NCBI RefSeq assembly: GCF_050436995.1
Contig: NC_134753.1
Location: 13,144,001-13,208,000, forward strand
Reading direction: 5' to 3'
Length of the DNA stretch: 64,000 nt
Origin: Anticarsia gemmatalis
Lineage: Eukaryota > Arthropoda > Insecta > Lepidoptera > Erebidae
The position numbers were made by a program, and so were the translations under genes. The notes beneath the pieces are model-generated. The model searched no databases and had not been told where the DNA came from. It saw only the letters and a program-made list of their open reading frames with translations. Positions 49,250-59,829 of the stretch are shown one piece after another (positions within the stretch are counted from its first letter, which is position 1; each line of letters begins with the position of its first letter).

Positions 49250-51395
49250 TACAGAAATCGATATCAATAAAAACAACGATTTGTTTACAGATCCCGCGCG
49301 TGTTTCATACACTTGTATGAATTTGTATGAACGGCATTATCAATCAGTTCAATGGAATTCTAGGTAATATGATCAGTTCACAAGTGCGTGGGAAGTACCC
49401 TCAAAACTGTTGTAGTTGTCTTGATATTATATTATTATGTAAAATACACAATACACGTGTTTCGCAACTGAATATTGTGTATACAAGATAGTGTCGGAAT
49501 TTTCCATAAAGTAGTAGTTGACTTGGCAGTAGGGAGAGCCATTTTAGGAAGGTAATGTTTAAGTTTTTAACATGAAAATAAAAAATAAGATTAGTACATA
49601 ACGTTACGAATCTATTTCGTTTTATTAACTTAGACGTTTTAATACGCAGTTATAATATCACAAAATATTTTTTACAAAAATATAATTTTACATAAATTTG
49701 AAAATTAAATACTTACTGCTTTTGTAGTCTGGTCCAGACGCAATAAAACAGTTCTTCGTAAAGTAACATTATCATTTCTATATATCTATCAATACCCGGT
49801 AACATAAACTTATAATAAACATCAAAGATATTTCTAAACACAAAATTTCACCCCAAAATATTTAAATAACAACCGTTGCCTTCCAAACCGCTGGTTTTAT
49901 GGCCGTCCCAGGTAAATTGGATAACGAGTCGTAGTATAACACAATACAATGAACAGACACTTTACGTGTGCTCCCAAGTAAAATAAAGTTAACGGCTACA
50001 ATTTGATACCACCAGCCCTGCGATGCCTTTACTTGGAGTACACATATCGTCTCAGAAGGGGTGATGCTATGAGGTAATGCGTTGTGATTTAATGTAATAG
50101 TAGTAAGTAGTAATAGTTGAATAGATAATAAATATGAAAGTTTAAAATTAAATTGGTTTTGTGGTTAACCGTAAACTTGACTTAATAATCAGCAATTCAC
50201 TGGCCGCAGTGTCACCTAACCTTTTAAAATCAAACCGAGAAGATTAAGTCTCTAATTTGATTTGGCTAAATATTAAGTCATACACACATTGTATGTACCT
50301 AATATTTAGCCGAATTATATTACCCCTTGTTACGTACTTCACAATCTTCCCATGCTTCATTCACAGCCATATATCTTGTCATACAGGATTCTTATCTTTT
50401 TTTTATTACACATGAACATGGCAATAGATCAATTATAGAGTCTGTACGTTTACGCTTACCTAATGTCGAATTAAAAAAGCAACAGTCAGTTTCAAAATGA
50501 ATATGTGTGCTACGACCGTCACAATACACTTCCCTCCAGGCCCTTGCGTTGAAGTTTATGTGTGCGATCGATAGATGGCGTTAAAGCCAGAATTGTCTGC
50601 AAGATATGTTGTTTTATTTGTAGTATTTACGTCTTAAGTTTTCTTTTTGTCAGATTGCTTTTGGTTTATAGGTCTTAGAGAGATAATTAGAAAAGAAAAA
50701 TATAAGAAATCATATGGTTTTGCCAAAGAATATTAGTCGAAAAGTAATTTTTTTTTACTCATTCACATAAGCCTTTGATTTAGTATTTGGGTTACCATTA
50801 TTTAAGATTTTACTTAACATACATATGTATTATTCTACTATTCTAAATACACATTCTGTATTTTGTTCGTACATGTTAAAATAGATTTAATTTCTTATAA
50901 CAGTTTGTATAATCTTAACATAATTATTTTTATAAGAAACAACAAACATGAACCAATATATTCGACCTATAAAACTAACATTATGACCTAGCTTATATCC
51001 TCTAAAAATTAATACTAAAACTCTACATTTTAGTAAATATATTTTACCGTTATTTAGAGCGAATATAAATAGTGAACTAATAATAGCAATATCGTGTTCA
51101 GGTGATCGATCTCTCTGTGAACATGCTCACTGGAGTGCTTTACACTATACTAGGTAAAAGCTTTATAAATAATATTATTATTTAACACTAAAATATGTTG
51201 TTATATCTTTTACAACGTAGTGTAAAGGTAAAATAATTTTAATTTTAAAATAATAATGCACACACGGTTTAATATCTGTCCCATGTATTTCGTCAATTAT
51301 GAAAATCAATCTATAAGGTTTCCGGTACGATTTCATTGCTGGGCAAAGAACTATTGGTATTTTCTTATTTATTCAAAATTGTTTCAATGGTAGCC
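49250..51395. other. AT-rich non-coding DNA
   Basis: No gene was recognised. The two TTTAGCC / ATTTAGCC words near 50262 and 50312 form only a weak inverted pair. Confidence 0.4.
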
Positions 51396-51399
51396 TATA

Positions 51400-51450
51400 A
51401 TTTGGTAACGTGCTCGGTAAATGGCCATAGGCTCACTATTATAACTTAAT
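51400..51450 (+). repeat. SINE family B fragment
   Basis: TTTGGTAACGTGCTCGGTAA and ATGGCCATAGGCTCAC match the body of the SINE at 21868-22145. It is short and diverged. Confidence 0.55.
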
Positions 51451-51454
51451 GTTA

Positions 51455-53255
51455 ATACATACTCCAACTAATGTTATTTGGTTGGTCTTAAATTCTTAAT
51501 GCATAGAAAGTAGTAGTACCAAAACAACAAACTCTTAGACAAAATTAGGTCCTACAACTGATTGGTCAGTTGTAACCCAAACTTGGTCATTAACTAAAAA
51601 AGGGGTTTTGTTAGGTTTTCCTCAGATTTTAATTTTATTTTTCTAGCCGCCAGCTGTTGCCGGGTCAAAGGCATATTACTTAGCCTGTCGGACGGATTGA
51701 TGGCCGGGTAGAAAAAATATATGGGCGTTTTTGTTACTGCCTGAAAGTCTAGAATAAGAGGGCACATATGGTGGATAGCTTAAGAGCCTATCACGCCAGA
51801 TGGCGAAAGATCGATTCAATATGAGCAATAACGATTTTAAAGATTGGTTGATAGATAGGTGTTTATAAAATTGCGCTGAAATATATATGACTAGGAAAAT
51901 TAGTCTTTGCTTTTGGATACATAATTATAATTGATATTGAATTCCTGTACTAACAACTTTGAAAGCAGCCAGTAAAAATGTTATTTATTACATGTTTCAT
52001 AACGATCGGTCACATGAAAATGAGATAACCTTATTTTTGGCTGAACTTAAAACCTTTACGTTTCAGTTGAATATAGCTTAAACTTTAAACGAATAAAGTT
52101 GCGCATGAAGTTGTTTTTCAGCTCGCATATATGTAAAAACTAATAAGAATACTTATTTCCTAGTATAGATCTAGAATAATCAAATACACAGTGAAATTAA
52201 AAGCCAGTGTCACAAAATCTTTTATTTTATCACCAACAGGCTATCCTACAAGACGGATAAGCCCAGTATTTATATCATCACTAAGCCGCATTGATATCAC
52301 AAATCTATTATTTATACCAAAAGAGAATTTTTGTCCCGAAAAATAGAGATTTTCTTCGTAATCTATATGTCTATGTAATCAGCTTACATTCAGCTAGTGT
52401 AGGCTTTTTTTGTCTTTCAACATTTCGGCCTCGAAGAATAGTTTTTTGAGATGTTTTGTCTGAAAAATATTGAATTCGCAGGAGACGAAATGCGAAGAGG
52501 TAGGTAGGTTAGGTAATAAATGAATGTAGGTATTCGTTATTTTGCCTTCGGTCTAGGTTTTTTTGTTGCAAATGAGAAAATACCGATAAAATAAAAAGTT
52601 TGTAAAGCTTTCTCTCTACTCTGATGTAAACTCTTGATTTTAGTTGTGTGCTTGTTTTATTAAAGTTGTCATGATAAGTCGTATACGGATAGTTCCTCAT
52701 CAACGTACGGAACATTAATTTATTCTCCTAAATAGTAGTCATCTAATATTTACATTAATACAGACTTTACAAAAAGTATATGGCATACTTTTGTTACTTA
52801 AACTCACAATTGTAACTGTCTCGTAGGTGCTCATTAATATAGACTATTCGCCTTTAAATAATGTTTTGTCAGAAATATGATATGTATAGAATTAAGCAGA
52901 AATATCAAAGCTAGGCGAAATAAATCAGTAAGGTAAGAAAAATCACATTAGTACGATGATCTCGTGCGTAAAAAGAGTTATTCCGAGAAACTTTAGGCAT
53001 TACATTCTATATTGCTAAATCTATGGTTTTCTGGGAATCCGAACCTTCAATATTTAACTTGTAGTTAGAAGTAAAGTATAAGGAAAGCAGAGAAAGTTAT
53101 TTTCAGTTGTTTTCCTTTATCGAACATACATAATATTACGCCATTTTACCATAGGGGTAGGTAGAGACTAATGAAAGCCACTTGGTATTAGCCGATCGAG
53201 CTTAGTCGTATTTGAACAAAATAGTGACGTAATGCAATAGTGTCTTGAAGTAGAG
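51455..53255. other. AT-rich non-coding DNA
   Basis: No gene was recognised. A GC-richer patch at 51645-51715 (GCCGCCAGCTGTTGCCGGGT) may be a degraded repeat. Confidence 0.35.
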
Positions 53256-53454
53256 ATCTATACTAATATTACAAAGTTGAAGAGTTTGTTTGTTTGAACG
53301 CGCTAATCTCAGGAACTACGGTCCGATTTGAAAAATTCCTCAGTTCAGTGTTAGATAGCCCATTTATCGAGGAAGGCTTACGGCTTTAAAACGAGGAAAA
53401 TTTTGACCCATTCTCTCTTATGTGACGCAAGCGAATTTGCGCGGGTCAGCTGGT
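53256..53454 (-). repeat. RTE-like LINE 3'-end repeat, minus strand
   Basis: Minus-strand relative of the insertion at 30339-30589: plus-strand TACTAATATTACAAAG, AACGCGCTAATCTCAGGAAC, GATAGCCCATTTATCGAGGA and CGCGGGTCAGCTGGT are the complement of its end-to-start order. No convincing duplication was found at its borders. Confidence 0.7.
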
Positions 53455-53664
53455 GTGTTATAATACAAAAGCCCTTTGCGTCTCGTGAGATAATGTAGAT
53501 AATTATGTTAAAGTAAATGTAGATCGTTTGCTATGATTGTGGCTTCTACAGTTTCATGTCGCGTTCGTAGCTTTGCGTTGTGATATAATTATGTAGCTTC
53601 CGGAGCACCTGAGGTCAAGAGGTCTCTTTTGTGTCAGCAATTCTCATTAATGACAGATCACTAA

Positions 53665-53783
53665 CCCCCGGTTTCTGAAGTACATTTAGCGGTAGTTTAT
53701 CTATTCAATAGTGTAAAAACTCATACAAAAAAAAACGCTAATGAATAGATAAACTACTGTTATATTTACTCAGAAACCAAGGG
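53665..53783. mobile_element. 119-bp foldback MITE with TAA duplication
   Basis: Arms of about 42 bp (53665-53707 and 53742-53783) are inverted repeats sharing GGTTTCTGA and AGTAGTTTATCTATTCA-type blocks, separated by a 34-nt A-rich loop. TAA flanks both ends (53662-53664, 53784-53786), which fits a PIF/Harbinger-type target. There is no coding capacity. Confidence 0.75.
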
Positions 53784-54344
53784 TAAGAAGTGCATATATT
53801 ATACATCACTGCCATTTGAAATGTACTTAAGTATATGGTTTATCTTTAATACACCAGATAATAATTTACATGCCACTGTTTTTAAAAAAAAGTCGTATAA
53901 TTATTGCCTATTATTACAACAGTAATATTGCCTAAACACAGACCAGGGGCAAGTCATAGATTGCTTACTAAATCAGGCCACACGAAAAAACCTCATTACC
54001 TTTGTTAAAATTCAGCAAAACAATTCCAAAATTAATTAAAATCGTTTAATTAATGAGAAATTGTTTATTCTATGGCTTAATGAAGCGGGCAGTAACTGGT
54101 TAATTTAATAAAATAATAGCTTCTAGTTTATCGCTATGTTTATAGCAGTTTTCTAATCAGAAACACGTAGCATCGCGTGTTTATAACGAATGCGTGCGTT
54201 CAACGCGTTTTGATTAGTCAACACGCATATGGTAAAGGTGAATGTGTGTTAGAGATTTTATTTACATTTGATTTGGTTTATTGTCTTTAACAAACCGTAA
54301 AATAAGGTGGCTTCGGTATAATTTATGTTAAAGGAAACGTTTGT

Positions 54345-54412
54345 CCCAGTTTTGATACTGACTTCAAAAAAGGAGGAGGTTCGCAATACATTGGAATCTT
54401 TTTTTTATTCAT
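54345..54412 (+). repeat. Lepidopteran 'ACTTCAAAAAAGGAGGAGG' repeat fragment
   Basis: ATACTGACTTCAAAAAAGGA followed by GGAGGTTCGCAATACATT is a common lepidopteran repeat fragment, probably non-LTR derived. It is a short relic. Confidence 0.5.
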
Positions 54413-54574
54413 ATTTACCGAGTTTAATATTATTTTACAACTTTCAGATTTATAAACTTTAATAAAAAAACTTTACCTACAAAGAAAACAATAAAATCAA
54501 GCATAACTGTCAATAACTTAAAAATTTTCATCATCCAGAAAACCCTTTTCATCCAATGTGCACTAACCCTAACT

Positions 54575-54690
54575 GAAACGCGTGCATAATCTAAATACAT
54601 GCAAACGCAAAATGCGTGCGTCAACAAACGCGTGCGATTGCTAAACGCGTGCGAAAGCTAACGCGTGCAAATGCTAACGCGTGCTAACAT
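54575..54690. repeat. ACGCGTGC array, about 16-bp period
   Basis: ACGCGT starts at 54628, 54645, 54661 and 54677, spaced 17, 16 and 16 bp. Further copies lie at about 54578 and, as TGCGTGC, near 54613. The repeat unit is roughly ACGCGTGCRAATGCTA. A looser cluster of the same words lies at 54173-54227. Confidence 0.75.
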
Positions 54691-55333
54691 GTCATCGTAT
54701 CAAATTACTGTAATTTATTTGAGCTGTTAATTCCGAATAAAAAGTTGTAATTAGTGTGTGATTACGATGGGGTCGTTAACAGGGTATGATTGTCAATAGC
54801 TTTGAACGCCCCCTGGGGGTGTGTGACGTAATTACTCTATTTAGGAAGACAGAGACCGCAATCAGTTGAGAAACTGATGTCGAATTGCTGATCCGGCTAG
54901 TTGATTTGAGATTAATGTAGTAAGGATTATTGGTGTAGTTAAAGATGGATCTTGTTTGCTATTGTATAGCCAATATTAAGTAGAAATTTATGACTTTTTT
55001 TTTCGAAACTTGGATTCTAAAATATAGCCGGATATAAGTACATACATATGTACATAACACGCTCGTTTTACTTGAAGGTGTTGGCAGAGGTGTATCAAAG
55101 ATAATATCAGTGATTATTATTATATCTAGATCTATCTCTTCTATCTGATTCTCTTCAGACCACCAGGTACTACCTACTGTTAAGTGTAGACCTTATTATA
55201 TACCTATTTTAAAATAGTAATAACACTAATACTGTAATTAGGTGATAATAATAAAATTAACCTCTCATAGGTTTTTCGAACACATAAAAAAAAGCTGTAT
55301 ATTATTATAGAAATCTCGAAAGTACCGAGTATA

Positions 55334-55967
55334 GAAAATTATGCTAAAGGTTTTAGTTTTAGCACAAGATTATTTCTGATCACCTCTTTGGTTAACCTTT
55401 TGTAGTGCAATGTCCTAATTTAGATACTATCGTGGCGCCTTTGTATTGAGAAAATGAATTTTAAACTAAAACTAATACTTAGGTTTACTTTACTTTAATA
55501 ATACTTCATCTAGCTATCAACTAATTTTGTATTAAAATCTGATCAGGGCCTCTAGCGGGCGCTTTAGGAACTATTTTTGCAGTATACTTTAAATGTCACG
55601 CCCTGCCCTTGATACTTTATAGTACAGACTAAAGAGAATCGTGCTACAGCACACATAATTTCAGCAGTTATAAATCAAAATAGTATTTAAGGATATTTTT
55701 TAGTCTTCAACATATAACATAAACAAAACAAAAAAGGTATAATGTACTAAATAATTACTTTAGTTATTACCCAAGTAACCCAGAAACATGAAACCTTTAA
55801 GTATCGTGTTCCTAACTACTAAAATAATATAAGCTGCTAAAGTCCTTTCAAATTATAATAGGTTAGAGTTTCGTTAGCCGTGTAGTGGCCATTAAATACC
55901 CTATTTACAAATTCATGAGGACTAATAATTATCTTACAAAAAGCTTTTCTGTTTTAGCATAATTTTC
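55334..55967. repeat. Candidate TIR element, 634 bp
   Basis: The 17-bp sequence TAGAAAATTATGCTAAA at 55332-55348 is exactly inverted at 55953-55969. TA at the outer edge of each arm could be the target duplication. The interval contains copy 5 of the dispersed repeat (55507-55610). Both arms are AT-rich, so chance is not excluded. Confidence 0.45.
55507..55610 (-). repeat. Dispersed 'TAGAGGCGCTGATC' repeat, copy 5
   Basis: Reverse orientation: plus-strand AAAATCTGATCAGGGCCTCT, AGCGGGCGCTTTAGGAACTA and TTTTTGCAGTATACTTTAAA complement the core, TTCC and TGCA blocks of copy 3. Confidence 0.7.
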
Positions 55968-56149
55968 TACTTAAGATAACTTAAAGTGCGCTTTAAATGC
56001 GAAACAGGTATATAAAATTGCAAACTGGCTTTAAATCATGATATTTTTTTATTTAAAGGTTAAAACGCTTTTAATTCAAGTCTAATAACGACTCATATAA
56101 AAATGCACAAAAATTGTTATAAGTTGAATTTACGGCGCTTATTGCTATG

Positions 56150-56245
56150 TCTATCGATCAGTAAACGATTAAGGTAAGCAAAGATGAGTGCAGACATCCC
56201 ACAGATGGGTGACCATATAGTGGCATTTGAATGAAGCGCCTTCAT
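56150..56245 (-). repeat. Dispersed repeat fragment (GTGAGCGCAACTGG family)
   Basis: Diverged minus-strand copy: plus-strand GATCAGTAAACGATTAAGGT and CAGATGGGTGACCATATAGT, then GTGGCATTTGAAT, complement the right half of the copy at 59555-59825. Confidence 0.5.
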
Positions 56246-56727
56246 AACTGGCACGTCGAAAATTTATTTATTTCATTTGTCATATACTCATAGATAAATG
56301 TAAAGACCTTTAGAGGCTTCAGAAACTAAACATAAATTACCGAATTAACAAAACAAAAATTTTAGCATTGATTTTCAATGACATGACAATTTCAGAAACA
56401 TACTGTTGATAGTTAATAATATAACATTTATAAATATTGTTGAAATATAACCCTTTCTGTTATGTCATGCATGTTATTGTTTGTATATTCATGTAATTTT
56501 ATATTTCATTGTAGCAGACACCGATCGCTGTCTGCCAGTATTAAGGAAGAGTAAACGCTTTTGTTTGCAGTAAAATTTTTAACTAAAAATCTGTGTAAGT
56601 CTTTAAATTAGCAATGAATTCGATGACATTACATGACAATTAAGCTTTAAATATTACCTTTTCTAATACAATAATACATCGCTTTAAAGCGCAATTCTCT
56701 ACATTCTGTGCAATCAAGTATATAACC

Positions 56728-56810
56728 TTACCAAAAATAGTTCACACGGCATCCGCTAGAGGCACTGATAAGATTTTCATTCAAAATTAAGCAGACAACT
56801 AGCTGATAGT
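56728..56810 (+). repeat. Dispersed 'TAGAGGCGCTGATC' repeat, copy 6
   Basis: ACCAAAAATAGTTCACACGG, CCGCTAGAGGCACTGATAAG, ATTTTCATTCAAAATTAAGC and ACTAGCTGATAGTGAAAG match copy 3 from its middle to its right end. Confidence 0.65.
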
Positions 56811-56887
56811 GAAAGAAAATCAATCATTTAAAAATACATACGCACATAATTTTAACGTGATAGTAATTGTTAGGGTTAGGTTCATAT

Positions 56888-56961
56888 TAAATCGATGGGA
56901 TTTAAAGTCCCTAGGGAACGGGATCAACAAAGTCGGACAAAGTCGGGCCGCGGCGCTAGTA
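56888..56961 (-). repeat. RTE-like repeat fragment
   Basis: Plus-strand CAAAGTCGGACAAAGTCGGG and CCGCGGCGCTAGTA complement the ACTAGCGCCGCGGCCCGACT start of the family. It is truncated. Confidence 0.55.
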
Positions 56962-57477
56962 AACTCTATAATATAAATACCTACCTGGAAATATCCTACA
57001 AATTTCAACATTAATTTCCACAGCTTAATTTAGTTTCAAATTCTAGCAACACCAATTTCTATTGTTTCGAAATACTAGTTTTCAACAATATAATACGAAG
57101 ATCCTTGTACTAATGATAGTTATTTTATTCTCCTAATTGTGTAGCACCACTTAATGCCTTAGTGAGGCTTGAAATGAACATTGTTGTCGGTTTTCAAAGG
57201 GTGCCTAGTGGTATTATACCTTGTGTTATAATTATTTGTGAAATACTCGTGCGTAGTTATATTAGGTTGGGATAAAAATAATAGGATTATCTAATTTAAC
57301 CTCATGCCTAGTACATAGTGACTGTATATATTATGTATTATTCATATTTTTTACTATATACTCTCTACTACCGTGTGTCCTAATATGACTGCGTTTATAT
57401 GCGTTGTTATTTCTTGTAGTCTTTCTTCAGTCTAGAAAGCTTATGACGCTTAAGCATAAAATAATATATACTAAAAA

Positions 57478-57690
57478 GGTAGTGATAGCCGAGTGGTCGC
57501 AGGTTCGGACCCGAGGCGACATACCAATGACTTTTCGAAGTCATGCGTGTATTAGAAATAATTAACACATGCTCTAACGGTGAAAGAAAACATCGTGAGG
57601 AAACCTTACATGCCTAAAATTGGTTTAATACATTTATTAAGGGCATGTGAAGTCCCTTTTTCTTTATCTACCCTACATTTAAAGGGAACA
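57478..57690 (+). mobile_element. tRNA-derived SINE, family C, with shortened head
   Basis: An A-box-like TAGCCGAGTGGT (57486-57497) is followed after only 4 nt by the B-box-like GGTTCGGACCC (57502-57512). The usual spacing is a few tens of nt, so the head has lost its middle. The body has GGCGACATACCAATGACTTT, GTGAAAGAAAACATCGTGAG and GAAACCTTACATGCC, typical of a common lepidopteran SINE. It ends near GGGCATGTGAAGTCCC. Confidence 0.75.
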
Positions 57691-57699
57691 ACTTTACAC

Positions 57700-59055
57700 G
57701 TGCAGCGAACTGTGACATTTGTATCAACTACAAAAAAGGACATTGTTATAAGTTTGTAACTTTACCTTTACCACATTAGTTAAGCTTCTCAACACTTCAG
57801 ACCTTCAGAAATACTGCCATCTCACTCTTACACACACGAAACACATAAGTGTGAGTGAGAACTAACAAATCTCATTATTCAATTACAAACGAACGTGGAT
57901 ACTATTGTTGTCGGCCGTTGCTCTCCTAATGACGTTTCAAAGAGTCTTCAGAACAAGTCCAGGGTTCAATATCCGGTTGAGTATCTTTTTTGTCTATTTT
58001 CTTTTTGTTCGCGCGTTGTAATGTGAAAATAAATTGAAGGATTTTTCGTGAGAAGGTATGGAACATCAATCATAGGAATGCGATAAAAAGCTTTTTTATA
58101 GGTCCGTGATTGATGGCTAGTGAGTTTTGACGCGGTTCTCTTACAAAATGACATAAGATTCGGATATTTTTTTGGCCCGTCTTCACTGTTATAGTATATC
58201 ATTGAGTGTTTACAACATTATCAAGTAACTAAAATAATATAATGGTTAGTTGATTTAGTCTGTGAACAGTTTAATTCTTATGATTAAAAATATATATTTA
58301 GAGGATCCCAAAGGCCTGTGTATGTCCATAGAGACTCAGTTTTCATCTCCTCTCAATTTGGAAAGAGGCACGTAGGACTAGTAGTCTGTTTACTTTATTC
58401 TATTGAATAGGAAAATGAAAATAAGTGTGATAATTGGCACATGCCTAATCCTTCACGTACAGACGTACAGATGCCATTATTAAAAAAAAAACCGGTGAGT
58501 TTTCATCAATAACTTTCAATAACGACCTTTTAAAACAAACTTCCGCCTCTGTTCTAAGCACCACAAACTTCCGCAACTACCCACACAAAATAAAACAAAA
58601 CTCAACAATCGCAAAATTATACAAGTCTATTTACATCTATCTCTTTTACATAATGCTATCTCGTTCTTGTAATGTTACTTAGTTTGTAACAGTTACAATT
58701 GTTATGTTTATCCTGCTGTCAAAGTTTTCGTGGTTAGTACTCGGGTTCAGAGGATTTGTGTCTGTGTTCAAATTATTTGAGTTTTGATATGAATGTTATT
58801 TATTTGAAGTATCATGTTGGGATTTAAGTTGAGTTAAAGAGTTATCAAGTGGTTTATCTGAGCTACCAAGTGCTAAGATGATCTGAAAAAGAGTGTGTAA
58901 CAATCGAATTCAAAATGGAAATAATTTGAGTAATTAGTTTGAACTTGTGTTAAGTAGTTAGTTGTACCTGTTTTTATGTTGTTAAGCAATAACACTGGAA
59001 ACAAACGAAAATTTTAGGAAATCGTAATCACAATAAATATTACTACAGGTTTTTT
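57700..59055. other. AT-rich non-coding DNA
   Basis: No gene was recognised. The stretch 57890-57985 contains GTCCAGGGTTCAATATCCGG, a B-box-like sequence that may mark another degraded SINE. Confidence 0.35.
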
Positions 59056-59059
59056 CTTA

Positions 59060-59145
59060 ACCCATAATTTTCTTACTGCTAGGCAAGGTTTTCCTCCCGA
59101 ACGAGGAAGGGGTTAAGCCTTGAATCCACCACGCTGGTCAAGTAA
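59060..59145 (-). repeat. LINE 3'-end repeat (CR1/Zenon-like), copy 3
   Basis: Plus-strand AACCCATAATTTTCTTACTG, CTAGGCAAGGTTTTCCTCCC and CCACCACGCTGGTCAAGT complement the copy at 15985-16090. Confidence 0.65.
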
Positions 59146-59554
59146 AAATGTAAATAAATGTTTCCATTTAAGAATAAAGCGGATTTCATTGGAACATAAA
59201 ACTGGAAGCAGCAGCAAAATAAATACAAATTATTCAGAAGTGCAGTATTCAAACAGAATTTAAAACTAGCACATACAATTGAACAAGAAACCTTACCAAA
59301 TCAGGTCACACAAACAAACATTCCACAAAGCGACCACAACACTCACGGTTAATTCCTTGTCACTTTGGAATCGAGGAGTATTCTTCAACACCGAATAGAG
59401 AAGAACTTGTACAAAACATTGTATCCATCGTACAATAGGATAAGGAAAACGTTTGGACCTCAAAGCCTCGTGTGGAGAATACGAAATGGATTGAGGTGGA
59501 TATGTATTTGAGTTTGTGATTGAACGAACGTTCGGGCTCTTGATACAATCTTGA

Positions 59555-59825
59555 GGTTCTTCTTCTTCTTGTCGTATGGTTAGTGGTCAACCTAGTATCA
59601 AAGTTGTTCAATCTGCCCGAAGGCCTTTGACGTGGCTTAACGACTGTTATCTTAATCGACAACAACCGGGACCGACTTTTTACGTGCCCTCCGAAGCACG
59701 GAGACGCCCAGTTCAAATACCACTATGCGGTCACCCATCTATGGAATGACCGCGCCAACGGTTGCTTAACCCACAGATCGTTTACCGACCGGTGAGCGCA
59801 ACTGGCTGTGGGCGCCTCAATCTTG
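59555..59825 (+). repeat. Dispersed lepidopteran repeat, longest copy
   Basis: Ordered blocks: GTGGTCAACCTAGTATCAAA, CTGCCCGAAGGCCTTTGACG, GCACGGAGACGCCCAGTTCA, ACCACTATGCGGTCACCCAT, AATGACCGCGCCAACGGTTG, CTTAACCCACAGATCG and GAGCGCAACTGGCTGTGGGC. The family is widespread in Lepidoptera. Three shorter copies occur at 10.9, 38.6 and 56.2 kb. The antisense open frame here is a by-product. Confidence 0.7.
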
Positions 59826-59829
59826 TGGT

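Noticed and set aside
59360..59716. 118-codon minus-strand frame
   Set aside because: It is antisense to a dispersed repeat and has no recognisable domain.
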